The notes below the pieces were generated by a model. The model was given only the letters and a program-made list of their open reading frames with translations. It had not been told where the DNA came from and ran no database searches. A program made the translations under genes and the position numbers. Below are positions 1 to 6,302 of a DNA stretch of 6,348 nt, in pieces. The DNA is from an uncultured Bacillota bacterium (lineage in GTDB: Bacteria; Bacillota; Clostridia; Christensenellales; UBA1242), in the NCBI GenBank assembly GCA_900545735.1, contig URAC01000048.1, forward strand, positions 1 through 6,348. Direction: 5' to 3'. Numbering within the stretch: position 1 is the stretch's first letter; every line of letters begins with the position of its first letter.

Positions 1-48
1 CGAGATCATGCCTAGTCTCGTGGGCTCGGAGATGTGTATAAGAGACAG
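1..48. other. Nextera i7 adapter with Tn5 mosaic end (synthetic, not genomic)
   Basis: This is library-preparation sequence. Bases 1-6 (CGAGAT) match the end of the Illumina P7 primer. Bases 7-14 (CATGCCTA) match the i7 index I know as N706. Bases 15-29 (GTCTCGTGGGCTCGG) are the Nextera read-2 adapter, and 30-48 (AGATGTGTATAAGAGACAG) are the 19-base Tn5 mosaic end. Genomic sequence begins at 49. The block from base 3 onward is the exact reverse complement of 6303-6348. On the minus strand the adapter stays open in the frame of the truncated gene at 49-106, so an automatic gene caller would add a spurious tail beginning AVSYTHLRAHET. Confidence 0.99.
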
Positions 49-106
49 CTGATAAGGTTCCCGCTACAAAATTTTTTATAGTTTGTATAATTTCTGAATT
101 TAACAT
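49..106 (-). CDS. 5' fragment of putative immunity gene (truncated by adapter)
   Basis: This is the start of a gene directly downstream of the toxin gene. The ATG is at 106-104 and 19 codons follow, reading MLNSEIIQTIKNFVAGTLS, before the adapter junction at 49. The start is supported by an AAGGAG ribosome binding site five bases upstream and by lying 11 bases after the toxin stop codon. In polymorphic toxin loci the gene immediately 3' of the toxin normally encodes the cognate immunity protein, which binds and neutralises the C-terminal toxin domain in the cytoplasm. That role is inferred from position alone. The visible residues would form an amphipathic helix ending in FVAGTLS, similar in style to the N-termini of several small helical immunity proteins, but far too short to assign a family. 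Everything beyond codon 19 lies outside the fragment. Confidence 0.75.
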
Positions 107-111
107 TTTAA

Positions 112-117
112 CTCCTT
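112..117 (-). promoter_or_regulatory. Ribosome binding site of putative immunity gene
   Basis: On the minus strand the junction reads TAAAAGGAGTTAAAATG: toxin stop codon, then AAGGAG, five bases, and ATG. The Shine-Dalgarno match and its spacing are what make the very short coding fragment at 49-106 believable as a real gene start. Confidence 0.85.
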
Positions 118-3100
118 TTAAATACGTGGTCCACCATCAAACATTATCCATGGCAATTTTGGATTATTGTAATGGTATCCGTATCTGACATGGAATAAAG
201 TATGATTCTGTGGCGTCATCGGCACAACTCTAAACATGTCATTGGCTTTTGATACTACATGGTGTAATTGAATTCGGACTTGTGAACCATTAATATTCAT
301 TATTGGTGCTCTGCCTTTTTTTATAACATCATTGAAATTTATTATGTTTTTAATAAGAGCAGAATCATTTGTTCTAAGATTTTGTCCAACTTCTTTCCAA
401 ATGTCTTTTCTAACCTTAGCCCATTTGAAAATACCTTTTGTTGATTCACCTCTTGCAGCATAAGCTTGTTTTACATTGTCTGATGCTTGTTTAACAACAT
501 TTTTTAAAGAAGAATCAACATAATTATTGCTATCAGCAAATTGAACATTTGGATTTTTTAAACAATTATTATGTGTTAAAATTTCTTCTTCGCCAACATA
601 ATAAGTGTGAGTTGAATTTACATTCAAGTTGTATACATCAAGATTTTCAACTTCGCGCTTAACAATGTTATCTATAACGAATTTTTCGCCATTTGCTGTT
701 GTTAAAATTTGACCAACTTTTAAATTTTCGGCTGAAACCCATTCACCATCGACATAGAACTCATGCCCTTCCGTTGCCGATAAGCAATTATCATTATAAT
801 AAATATCATATAGCAAGTCAACTTTATTATGATAAGTCTCTTGGACTTTAGAATACGTGATTTCACCGCTATTTTCATCATAAGTTAAAACTTCATCGCC
901 AACTTTAATTTCTTCAATATTAACATATCCATTAGCTGTTTTTACCTTTGTTCCGGCTGGAAAACAACGACAAAACGCTTTTGTATAACCAGCTGCAATT
1001 AATGCCACGGTTGAAATTGTTGATATCCATTTAAAGGTTGTTTCAAACAATTCCATATCATTTTTAAATATGTCATCTATAATAAAACTTTCGCCTGTCT
1101 TACCCTTTTTAACTTCCGCAATCCCAAATGCAACTTGAAGTGTTCCGCCTATGGTTGCTACAACTGCCAAGCAAATAAAGAATGCTCCTGGAGCACATGA
1201 AGCTCCACCGGTTATAGGTGCAAACATAAGTAAAACAATCCCTAAAATCAACCATAAACCATTTGCAATTTTGCTGTTCCCTGAGCTTATCATTGCTCTG
1301 TCTTCTACGAATTCTTCTTTTAAGCCTTCAGGAATTTGTTTGACTAAGAAATTACCGTCTTCATCTATATCCAAATATTGAGTTAGTGGATCATATTCTG
1401 GAAAATTCATTTTGTATAAATTTTCTAATACTCGACGAGTATATTCTGTTTTATCTCCAAACTCTAAACTCATATAACTTTGGCCTAGAGATGTATCAAT
1501 GATGCCTATATCATTAAAAAATGAATTTAGACTTTCTGCAGAAGTAATGTTTGTTGCCAAAGCCATGTTTTCAATATATTCGTTTGATTTTAATGTTGTT
1601 TCAAAATATCTTACATAACGGCCATTATCATAATTAATTATATTTTTATTTTCTAAATAATCATTCCTAGAATAATTATCTTTTACATTAAAAGTTATTA
1701 AGGCTTGGCCTTTTAAATTTACAGTTACAAGTTTATCTAAGAAAATGAATTGCAAATTCAATTCTGATTTGTTGCCTTTTGTGCAAGGATAATAATTATC
1801 AATATACACAAATGATTGTATTTCATTATCAAAAGCTTTTTTAATAATATTCTGTGCGGTTAACAAATCGTTTTCATCTTGTTCGCATGCAACCAAATAT
1901 AATTGGGCATCACCTTTTAACATATTATTTTCATCAATATATGTAGGCAATGTAAAAATATTCGCAAGTCCAATTTGTTCACCATCATTCAATAATGGCA
2001 TATTCGCAATGCTGGATAAATCTAAGCTATTTAAAAATTCCGTTTGAACAGCTTCTCCAACTAATGCTTTTAGAACTGTTAGATATAATGGATTTTGTCT
2101 GGAAACATTTTCTTCTTTAAATTTTCTTGTTTCAAAATTATCTAATGACAATTTCATTATGTAATCGCCTGAAATCGTGCTATATAAATTGCAATCTTTA
2201 TAACAAATTCCAAATTCTTCAAACTCAATGCTTGATTTGTACCCCAAACCAATATCTATTTGCGATAAATAATTAATTTTAAATATTTTTTGACCATAAG
2301 AATTATATTCTTGTTGAAAAATATATTCTTCCGTAGCCGTTAAATTCTCGCCAGCCCCTTGATAATCTAAGTATTTAGCATCTACGATATTGTTAAATGG
2401 GTCTTTTGCTAAACTGACTACTTTTTCAATATAAGTGTCTTCTTCATTATAAAATCCAACCAACACTCCTACAATCTCACCCTGATTAGAATAAAGATAG
2501 GAGTATTTATAGCCATTTTCAATTTTTAATACAACTTTATCATTTAAATAACCTAAATAAATTTCATTTGCATCTGATTTAATGTGCGTTATATATGGAT
2601 TGTTATTATAAAAGTATCCGTATTCAAACTCAATCGACTTGCCTTCATATTCAATCTTTGTAACAACATTGTATTTAGTGCCTTGATTGTTAATTTCCTC
2701 TGTTGTGATTGAATAAGGGTTCATATTCAAATAATCTGAAATTTTTGCAATGATTTTTGATTCAGTTTCAGGGTCATATTGATATTCAATTGTTGCTACA
2801 TTTGTATGCTCATATATTTTCCCATAAGTAGGATATTTTTCTTCTATTAATTTCCCAAATTCGTTGTATTTAAATAATGCAACAACCTCGTCATTTTTGG
2901 TTATTGAAGTTAACAAATTATTTGTATATTCATAATAACTGATTTCGCCATTATTATTAAATGAATATATTCTTCCATTTTCATAATCATAATCAAGATG
3001 GCTAAAATCACAATTAATTTCAGACACAAATTCATCTTCATATAAAATTGTAGCCACTATGGAATCATTGATTTTTAAATTTTCAAAAATAGAACCAATG

Positions 3101-3429
3101 CTGTTTAAGCTTTCTAAATTTTCAATTTTAGTGCTTGTTGCGTCTATATTTTTTATTAAAGTTGAATATGAAGAAAGGATATCTCCTGATATGCTATTAT
3201 TTACATTAATGGTATAGTTTAAATCTTTTGAAACTTCATTATCAAACTTTTGGCTTGAAAAATTTTTATAATCAGAAAAATTGCTTTCTACTTCAGCTAA
3301 AACTTTATCGTTATTTTCTCGATATCGTTCAGATAAAAAGTATAACAAACCATAAACCGAAGCAACTATAAATACTATCGCAAGAATAATGGAAATAATA
3401 ATATTGCGTCTCTTTTTGTTTATTATCAT
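118..3429 (-). CDS. Membrane-anchored Rhs-like polymorphic toxin with HINT and C-terminal LHH/HNH nuclease domain
   Basis: This is a complete 1103-residue gene. It starts at ATG 3429, six bases after an AAGGAGG site, and ends with TAA at 118. Residues 1-8 are basic (MIINKKRR) and 9-31 form one hydrophobic helix with no clear signal-peptidase site, suggesting a signal anchor with the rest outside the cell. Residues about 148-432 carry degenerate Rhs/YD-type repeats. Residues about 433-715 are unrecognised. Residues 722-819 hold two or three hydrophobic segments. Residues 822-954 form a HINT autoprocessing domain (CFPAGTKV start, TEGH block, ILTHNNC end). Residues 955-1103 are the releasable toxin, with LHH at 1055-1057 and H1076/H1080, as in HNH/Endonuclease VII-type nuclease toxins. 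The expected role is contact-dependent killing or inhibition of neighbouring cells by nucleic-acid cleavage. The toxin class is well supported by motifs. The exact nuclease family, the target and the delivery route are inferred. The gene sits between an Ig-like/helical protein gene and the putative immunity gene. Confidence 0.88.
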   Translation of the reverse strand: MIINKKRRNIIISIILAIVFIVASVYGLLYFLSERYRENNDKVLAEVESNFSDYKNFSSQKFDNEVSKDLNYTINVNNSISGDILSSYSTLIKNIDATSTKIENLESLNSIGSIFENLKINDSIVATILYEDEFVSEINCDFSHLDYDYENGRIYSFNNNGEISYYEYTNNLLTSITKNDEVVALFKYNEFGKLIEEKYPTYGKIYEHTNVATIEYQYDPETESKIIAKISDYLNMNPYSITTEEINNQGTKYNVVTKIEYEGKSIEFEYGYFYNNNPYITHIKSDANEIYLGYLNDKVVLKIENGYKYSYLYSNQGEIVGVLVGFYNEEDTYIEKVVSLAKDPFNNIVDAKYLDYQGAGENLTATEEYIFQQEYNSYGQKIFKINYLSQIDIGLGYKSSIEFEEFGICYKDCNLYSTISGDYIMKLSLDNFETRKFKEENVSRQNPLYLTVLKALVGEAVQTEFLNSLDLSSIANMPLLNDGEQIGLANIFTLPTYIDENNMLKGDAQLYLVACEQDENDLLTAQNIIKKAFDNEIQSFVYIDNYYPCTKGNKSELNLQFIFLDKLVTVNLKGQALITFNVKDNYSRNDYLENKNIINYDNGRYVRYFETTLKSNEYIENMALATNITSAESLNSFFNDIGIIDTSLGQSYMSLEFGDKTEYTRRVLENLYKMNFPEYDPLTQYLDIDEDGNFLVKQIPEGLKEEFVEDRAMISSGNSKIANGLWLILGIVLLMFAPITGGASCAPGAFFICLAVVATIGGTLQVAFGIAEVKKGKTGESFIIDDIFKNDMELFETTFKWISTISTVALIAAGYTKAFCRCFPAGTKVKTANGYVNIEEIKVGDEVLTYDENSGEITYSKVQETYHNKVDLLYDIYYNDNCLSATEGHEFYVDGEWVSAENLKVGQILTTANGEKFVIDNIVKREVENLDVYNLNVNSTHTYYVGEEEILTHNNCLKNPNVQFADSNNYVDSSLKNVVKQASDNVKQAYAARGESTKGIFKWAKVRKDIWKEVGQNLRTNDSALIKNIINFNDVIKKGRAPIMNINGSQVRIQLHHVVSKANDMFRVVPMTPQNHTLFHVRYGYHYNNPKLPWIMFDGGPRI
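121..567 (-). other. C-terminal toxin domain, HNH/Endo VII-like with LHH motif (residues 955-1103)
   Basis: This is the roughly 149-residue segment released by HINT cleavage. Its first half (residues about 972-1035) is helical and basic. A short strand pair (PIMNINGSQVRIQLHH) leads into L1055-H1056-H1057, followed by RVVPMTPQNHTLFH with H1076 and H1080. The order of a His-His pair, a short spacer, a 'V-P-M/L-T' strand and an H-x3-H helix matches the metal-binding beta-beta-alpha core of HNH/Endonuclease VII-superfamily toxins; the LHH tripeptide points to the group named after it. The Asn usually found just before the 'VPL' strand is replaced by R1067, so catalysis may use a variant residue. 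The tail ends PWIMFDGGPRI. Nuclease activity is inferred, not shown. Confidence 0.68.
568..966 (-). other. HINT autoprocessing domain (residues 822-954)
   Basis: This domain belongs to the Hedgehog/intein fold class found just before the toxin domain in many polymorphic toxins. The nucleophile is Cys822 in C-F-P-A-G-T-K-V. It is followed by the typical 'I-E-E-I-K-V-G-D-E-V-L-T-Y' strand pair, the block-B T886-E-G-H889, and the closing 'T-Y-Y-V-G-E-E-E-I-L-T-H-N-N-C'. By alignment with the common VHNxC ending, His953-Asn954 would be the catalytic end and cleavage would follow Asn954; Asn955 is the alternative. No homing endonuclease insertion is present and the length is normal for a pre-toxin HINT. 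All catalytic positions I can identify are intact. Confidence 0.92.
973..1266 (-). other. Hydrophobic pre-toxin segment (residues 722-819)
   Basis: Residues about 722-740 (leucine/isoleucine-rich) and 746-772 (glycine/alanine-rich) could form a membrane hairpin. A third hydrophobic stretch at 801-819 runs straight into the HINT cysteine. A charged loop (KKGKTGESF and onward) separates the second and third stretches. Hydrophobic, Gly/Ala-rich segments of this kind are common just before HINT or toxin domains in secreted polymorphic toxins and may help the toxin cross the target membrane. That role is inference; only the hydrophobicity is seen. Confidence 0.7.
2134..2988 (-). other. Degenerate Rhs/YD-repeat region (residues 148-432)
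   Basis: Several stretches keep the spacing of YD/Rhs repeats while losing most signature residues: G161-E-I-S-Y-Y-E-Y, then K188-Y-N-E-F-G-K-L-I; Y309 to N347 (Y-S-Y-L-Y-S-N-Q-G-E-I-V-G and D343-P-F-N-N-I, like the 'QGDIIGI ... YDAWGNI' unit of clostridial Rhs proteins); and residues 391-432, which can be laid without gaps on the Rhs core-associated motif (Y397-K, G407, Y410, Y416, G421-D-Y-I, S428-L-D). Rhs repeats normally build a beta-cocoon around the toxin. Whether this shortened version still does so is unknown. Confidence 0.6.
3343..3405 (-). other. N-terminal membrane anchor of the toxin (residues 9-29)
   Basis: A continuous hydrophobic helix (isoleucine, valine and leucine rich) follows the basic start NKKRR and is followed by the polar segment SERYRENNDK. 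The positive-inside pattern places the N-terminus in the cytoplasm and the long C-terminal part outside. No convincing A-x-A cleavage site follows, so an uncleaved signal anchor is more likely than a removable signal peptide. Confidence 0.85.
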
Positions 3430-3435
3430 ACAAAC

Positions 3436-3442
3436 CCTCCTT
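3436..3442 (-). promoter_or_regulatory. Ribosome binding site of the toxin gene
   Basis: The minus-strand junction reads TAAGGAGGGTTTGTATG. The AAGGAGG Shine-Dalgarno overlaps the TAA stop codon of the upstream gene and lies six bases before the toxin ATG. This fixes the toxin start at 3429 and indicates close coupling of translation to the upstream gene. Confidence 0.92.
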
Positions 3443-6302
3443 AAATATTCTTTGCCTTTGCAATTGAGCTTTCTGCAAGTTTAATTTCTTGATTTAACAC
3501 ATTGATAATGCAAGTAACATTTTCATAACAGGAATAATTTTTAAGCGCTTTTTCAAGTTTTTGCATTGATTTTATTTCTTCTTCAACACTGTTTATACAA
3601 TTAATTAAACTGTTTAAACCATTTTTTACTTCTTTCTCGGCTTTGTTTTTCTCTATAGCTTTCTTAATTGCAGAATAAGGACAAAATGGAATATCTCTAT
3701 TAGCTATTTCTTGATATGTAGCATAAGCGTTGTTTAAATAATTGGTTTGTTCAACGATAGCTTTATGGTTTGATTCAAACGCTGAATTAAAGACATTAAG
3801 AATTAGTGCTTCGATTTTTTTGTTTGTTCCGGCAAAATCAAAATTTTTAAGATTTTTAATATTTTGTTCCGTTTCAGCATAATTCTGTTTTAAGATCACA
3901 TATTCATTGGCCAAATAAATTGGGTTATTAAATTCTATATTAACATTTTTAAACCTTCGAAGCGTATTCGCGGCTAAGAGTTGAATTTTTTCCTTTTCTT
4001 GATTTAAATTATTTAAAATCTCTATTATTGCTTCACATTTATAATATCCACTATTATAGCAATCAATAATCTCCGCGCTTTTTACATAATTATTAATTTT
4101 TTCATAGGCTTGGAAAATGTTGCTATTGATGCTTTCAAATAATTTATTATAATTATCAAAGTGAGAATCTACAAACTCATAGTATTCTTGTAAAGTTTTA
4201 TTTAAAGCATTTGAATCAAAATCAATCAATTCATTAATTAAATTAGTAGTAACATTTTTAATTCCTAAACTATTATAAAAAGTTGTTGCCAAATTAATGA
4301 AAAGTAGTTCTTCATCTTCGTAAAATCTATCAAGGTCTGCCATTAAGTTTTTAAACTCATTAACTTTTATAAAGTTCTCATTTTTCTTAAATAGCGGATT
4401 GTCTATAGAATTAATTTTATCTAAGAACTTGTTTAAATCTTGCATTGTTGCTTTTAAAGATAAGAATTTATTTTTATTTGTTATAAAATCGTCTTCTATT
4501 GATGATTCGGCTGCTGCATAAGCCACAGAATAATTTGTGTTACTCGCCAAAATATCATTAACTATTTTAATGTTTTCTTCTAATTCAATATAATTTGACA
4601 ATAAGGAAGAATAAATCAATTTAACATCATTAATTGAGCAATTATATTCATTATATATTGTGTATATTGTCAAATCAGGATTATAATTTCCTAAAATTTT
4701 AAAGCAAAATACTTTATTATCTTTATATATAACAATGTCCTGAGAAATGTCTTTTGGCTCAAATAATATTCGATAACCATTTTCTATAGATGTATAAGAG
4801 ATATCATTAGCGCGTTCGCCATTTATATAACATTCAAAATTCAAATTTTCAGGCGTGAACTCCACAACGTTATTTGTGAAACCAAAATTGTTTACACCAT
4901 TAAAATATTTGTTTAAATTTGAAACTGTAATTTTCAAATTAAATTCCAATCCATGGGTGTTTAAAACTCTTATTTCATATTCGCCTGGCTCATTAAATTT
5001 ATAATTGTTTAATTCTGCTGTGTTTATATTAATCGTTGTATCATTAAATTTTACTGAAATTGATGCTGTAGTGTCATATAATTTTGTAAACGCAAATGAT
5101 TCGCATTTTAATTCCGCATCATCATTTATATTTATAAACTTTACAGAATTTCCTTCTTGTAATCTAATTCTTGTCGATGGATTATTAACAATTATATAAC
5201 CTACATATTTCAATCCAGCGTTCGCGGATATATTGTATTCCGTAAATTCTACGTATCCATCAACCCAATTTTCTTCTTTATTTTCTGCCAATATTTCAAA
5301 TAATGACTGCCCATATTTATAATCACCATTGTAAGTTATATAGCCACTTTTTATAAGATTATTGTTTTCTGATGAATAATACTCAAATTTAATTTTATAG
5401 CTTTCAAATAGTGGGAAGTACTGGTCTGAAGTAAAATAATAATCTTTTTGCAAATAAATGGTTCCTGTATGCATTGCCAATTCATCAAATATGTAATTTT
5501 CATAATCTTCAGGCGTAATAGTTGTAAATATTATTTGTTCGTCACATTTATTATAAATCCAATTCACTAATTCTTCATTTGAATTAAATACTATAGTTTC
5601 ATCGCTAAAAGTTTTAAAGTTTACTTCGTATGTATTATCTTCTTTTAATTTACAAATTTCTTCATTTTCAAAAATATTTTTAAAAACATTTTCCCTTGCT
5701 ACATCAAAAGAAGAATAGATGTGTGTTTCATAATTTTTATTAGTATCATTGTATAATACAATTGCATAACCTTGCATTAAATAGTTATATTTTAAAGACC
5801 AGTTGCTAAAATTATCATAATTTACATGTGGTTTTTGCGAAGGCAAAATGCAAAGATACATAACACTAGAATTCCCTGCAATATCCAATACTGTAAATTT
5901 TAAATATCTTGGAGAATTATCCGTATTATATATAATCTCCTTAGATTTATAATTATATTTTGATGAAATTACTTCTAAATTTTCATTTGTAAATTCATAA
6001 GAAACATCTGTGATTAAAGTATATGGAAATTCTTCAATTATCTCAATAAATGCGTAGTCAGAAGCATAATTTATTAATTGTTTTGCTTCATTAGTATAAA
6101 CATAAGTTGCATTTCTAAACACTTGAGATGTTGGAACGCTTTGCATATAAACTCTATAGAAAGCTTTGTCATAAGAATATAAATTTTGAGAAATATATGT
6201 ATAAATACCATCTGTACTTTTTGCATTAGTTGTTTGCGTTGCGATATTATTAACAGAGCTTGAATAACCTTGCGCAGTTTCTTGAATCGTTACATATTTA
6301 TT
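3441..6302 (-). CDS. Large exported Ig-like/helical protein, N-terminally truncated
   Basis: This is the 3' part of a gene, at least 953 residues, ending with TAA at 3441; its true start lies beyond the adapter junction at 6302. An apparent GTG start at 6317 and the first five residues (MYKRQ) come from the Tn5 mosaic end and are not part of the protein. Numbering includes those five. Residues about 100-160 and 369-467 look like Ig-type beta-sandwiches (L-K-F-T-V-L-D-I-A-G-N and F-N-E-P-G-E-Y-E-I-R-V). Residues about 475-543 look like another beta module. Residues about 180-360 are mixed, with aromatic-rich strands and short helices. Residues about 560-958 are almost entirely helical and Asn/Lys/Glu rich, with paired cysteines. 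No LPXTG motif, C-terminal membrane segment or catalytic motif is visible. Such composition is typical of surface or secreted proteins of AT-rich Firmicutes. It is translated just ahead of the toxin, so it may be an adhesin, scaffold or delivery partner. I do not recognise a specific family. Confidence 0.85.
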   Translation of the reverse strand, partial: NKYVTIQETAQGYSSSVNNIATQTTNAKSTDGIYTYISQNLYSYDKAFYRVYMQSVPTSQVFRNATYVYTNEAKQLINYASDYAFIEIIEEFPYTLITDVSYEFTNENLEVISSKYNYKSKEIIYNTDNSPRYLKFTVLDIAGNSSVMYLCILPSQKPHVNYDNFSNWSLKYNYLMQGYAIVLYNDTNKNYETHIYSSFDVARENVFKNIFENEEICKLKEDNTYEVNFKTFSDETIVFNSNEELVNWIYNKCDEQIIFTTITPEDYENYIFDELAMHTGTIYLQKDYYFTSDQYFPLFESYKIKFEYYSSENNNLIKSGYITYNGDYKYGQSLFEILAENKEENWVDGYVEFTEYNISANAGLKYVGYIIVNNPSTRIRLQEGNSVKFININDDAELKCESFAFTKLYDTTASISVKFNDTTININTAELNNYKFNEPGEYEIRVLNTHGLEFNLKITVSNLNKYFNGVNNFGFTNNVVEFTPENLNFECYINGERANDISYTSIENGYRILFEPKDISQDIVIYKDNKVFCFKILGNYNPDLTIYTIYNEYNCSINDVKLIYSSLLSNYIELEENIKIVNDILASNTNYSVAYAAAESSIEDDFITNKNKFLSLKATMQDLNKFLDKINSIDNPLFKKNENFIKVNEFKNLMADLDRFYEDEELLFINLATTFYNSLGIKNVTTNLINELIDFDSNALNKTLQEYYEFVDSHFDNYNKLFESINSNIFQAYEKINNYVKSAEIIDCYNSGYYKCEAIIEILNNLNQEKEKIQLLAANTLRRFKNVNIEFNNPIYLANEYVILKQNYAETEQNIKNLKNFDFAGTNKKIEALILNVFNSAFESNHKAIVEQTNYLNNAYATYQEIANRDIPFCPYSAIKKAIEKNKAEKEVKNGLNSLINCINSVEEEIKSMQKLEKALKNYSCYENVTCIINVLNQEIKLAESSIAKAKNI
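3444..4634 (-). other. Helical C-terminal tail with paired-cysteine loops (residues about 562-958)
   Basis: About 400 residues are predicted by eye to be consecutive helices with heptad-like hydrophobic spacing, broken by short loops. Two loops carry paired cysteines, C753-x7-C761 and C930-x5-C936, each followed by a similar helix (I-I-E-I-L-N-N and I-I-N-V-L-N-Q). Further cysteines sit at 878 and 907. Paired cysteines would fit disulfide-stabilised helical hairpins outside the cell. The arrangement suggests repeated helical-bundle modules of the kind found in rod-like surface proteins, but no named repeat family is claimed. Confidence 0.55.
4917..5213 (-). other. Ig-like beta-sandwich module (residues about 369-467)
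   Basis: This stretch alternates hydrophobic and polar residues in strand-length runs and ends with F-N-E-P-G-E-Y-E-I-R-V-L-N-T-H-G-L-E-F-N-L-K-I-T-V. That is the 'PGEYTIxVxDxxGNxxxxxxTV' closing pair of strands common in bacterial surface Ig-like domains. It is not assigned to a specific Pfam family. Confidence 0.55.
5844..6017 (-). other. Ig-like beta module (residues about 101-158)
   Basis: The strand pattern closes with Y-L-K-F-T-V-L-D-I-A-G-N-S-S-V-M-Y-L-C-I-L. The 'F-T-V-x-D-x-A-G-N' turn is a hallmark of bacterial Ig-like and related extracellular beta-sandwich modules. Its extent is approximate. Confidence 0.5.

Noticed and set aside
49..120. A transcription terminator after the toxin gene.
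   Set aside because: There is a short T-rich run on the plus strand but no stem-loop. The region is instead a ribosome binding site and the start of the next gene.
822..966. The HINT domain as a true intein splitting a host protein.
   Set aside because: There is no homing endonuclease and no host protein resumes after it. The segment that follows is a separate toxin domain, and the HN-N-C ending fits pre-toxin HINT cleavage.
1151..1381. Plus-strand open frame of 76 codons.
   Set aside because: It is antisense to the hydrophobic pre-toxin coding region, where low stop density in the opposite strand is expected. No ribosome binding site or recognisable product was seen.
5005..5199. Plus-strand open frame of 64 codons.
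   Set aside because: It is antisense to an Ig-like module of a clearly coding minus-strand gene, with no motif or start signal of its own.
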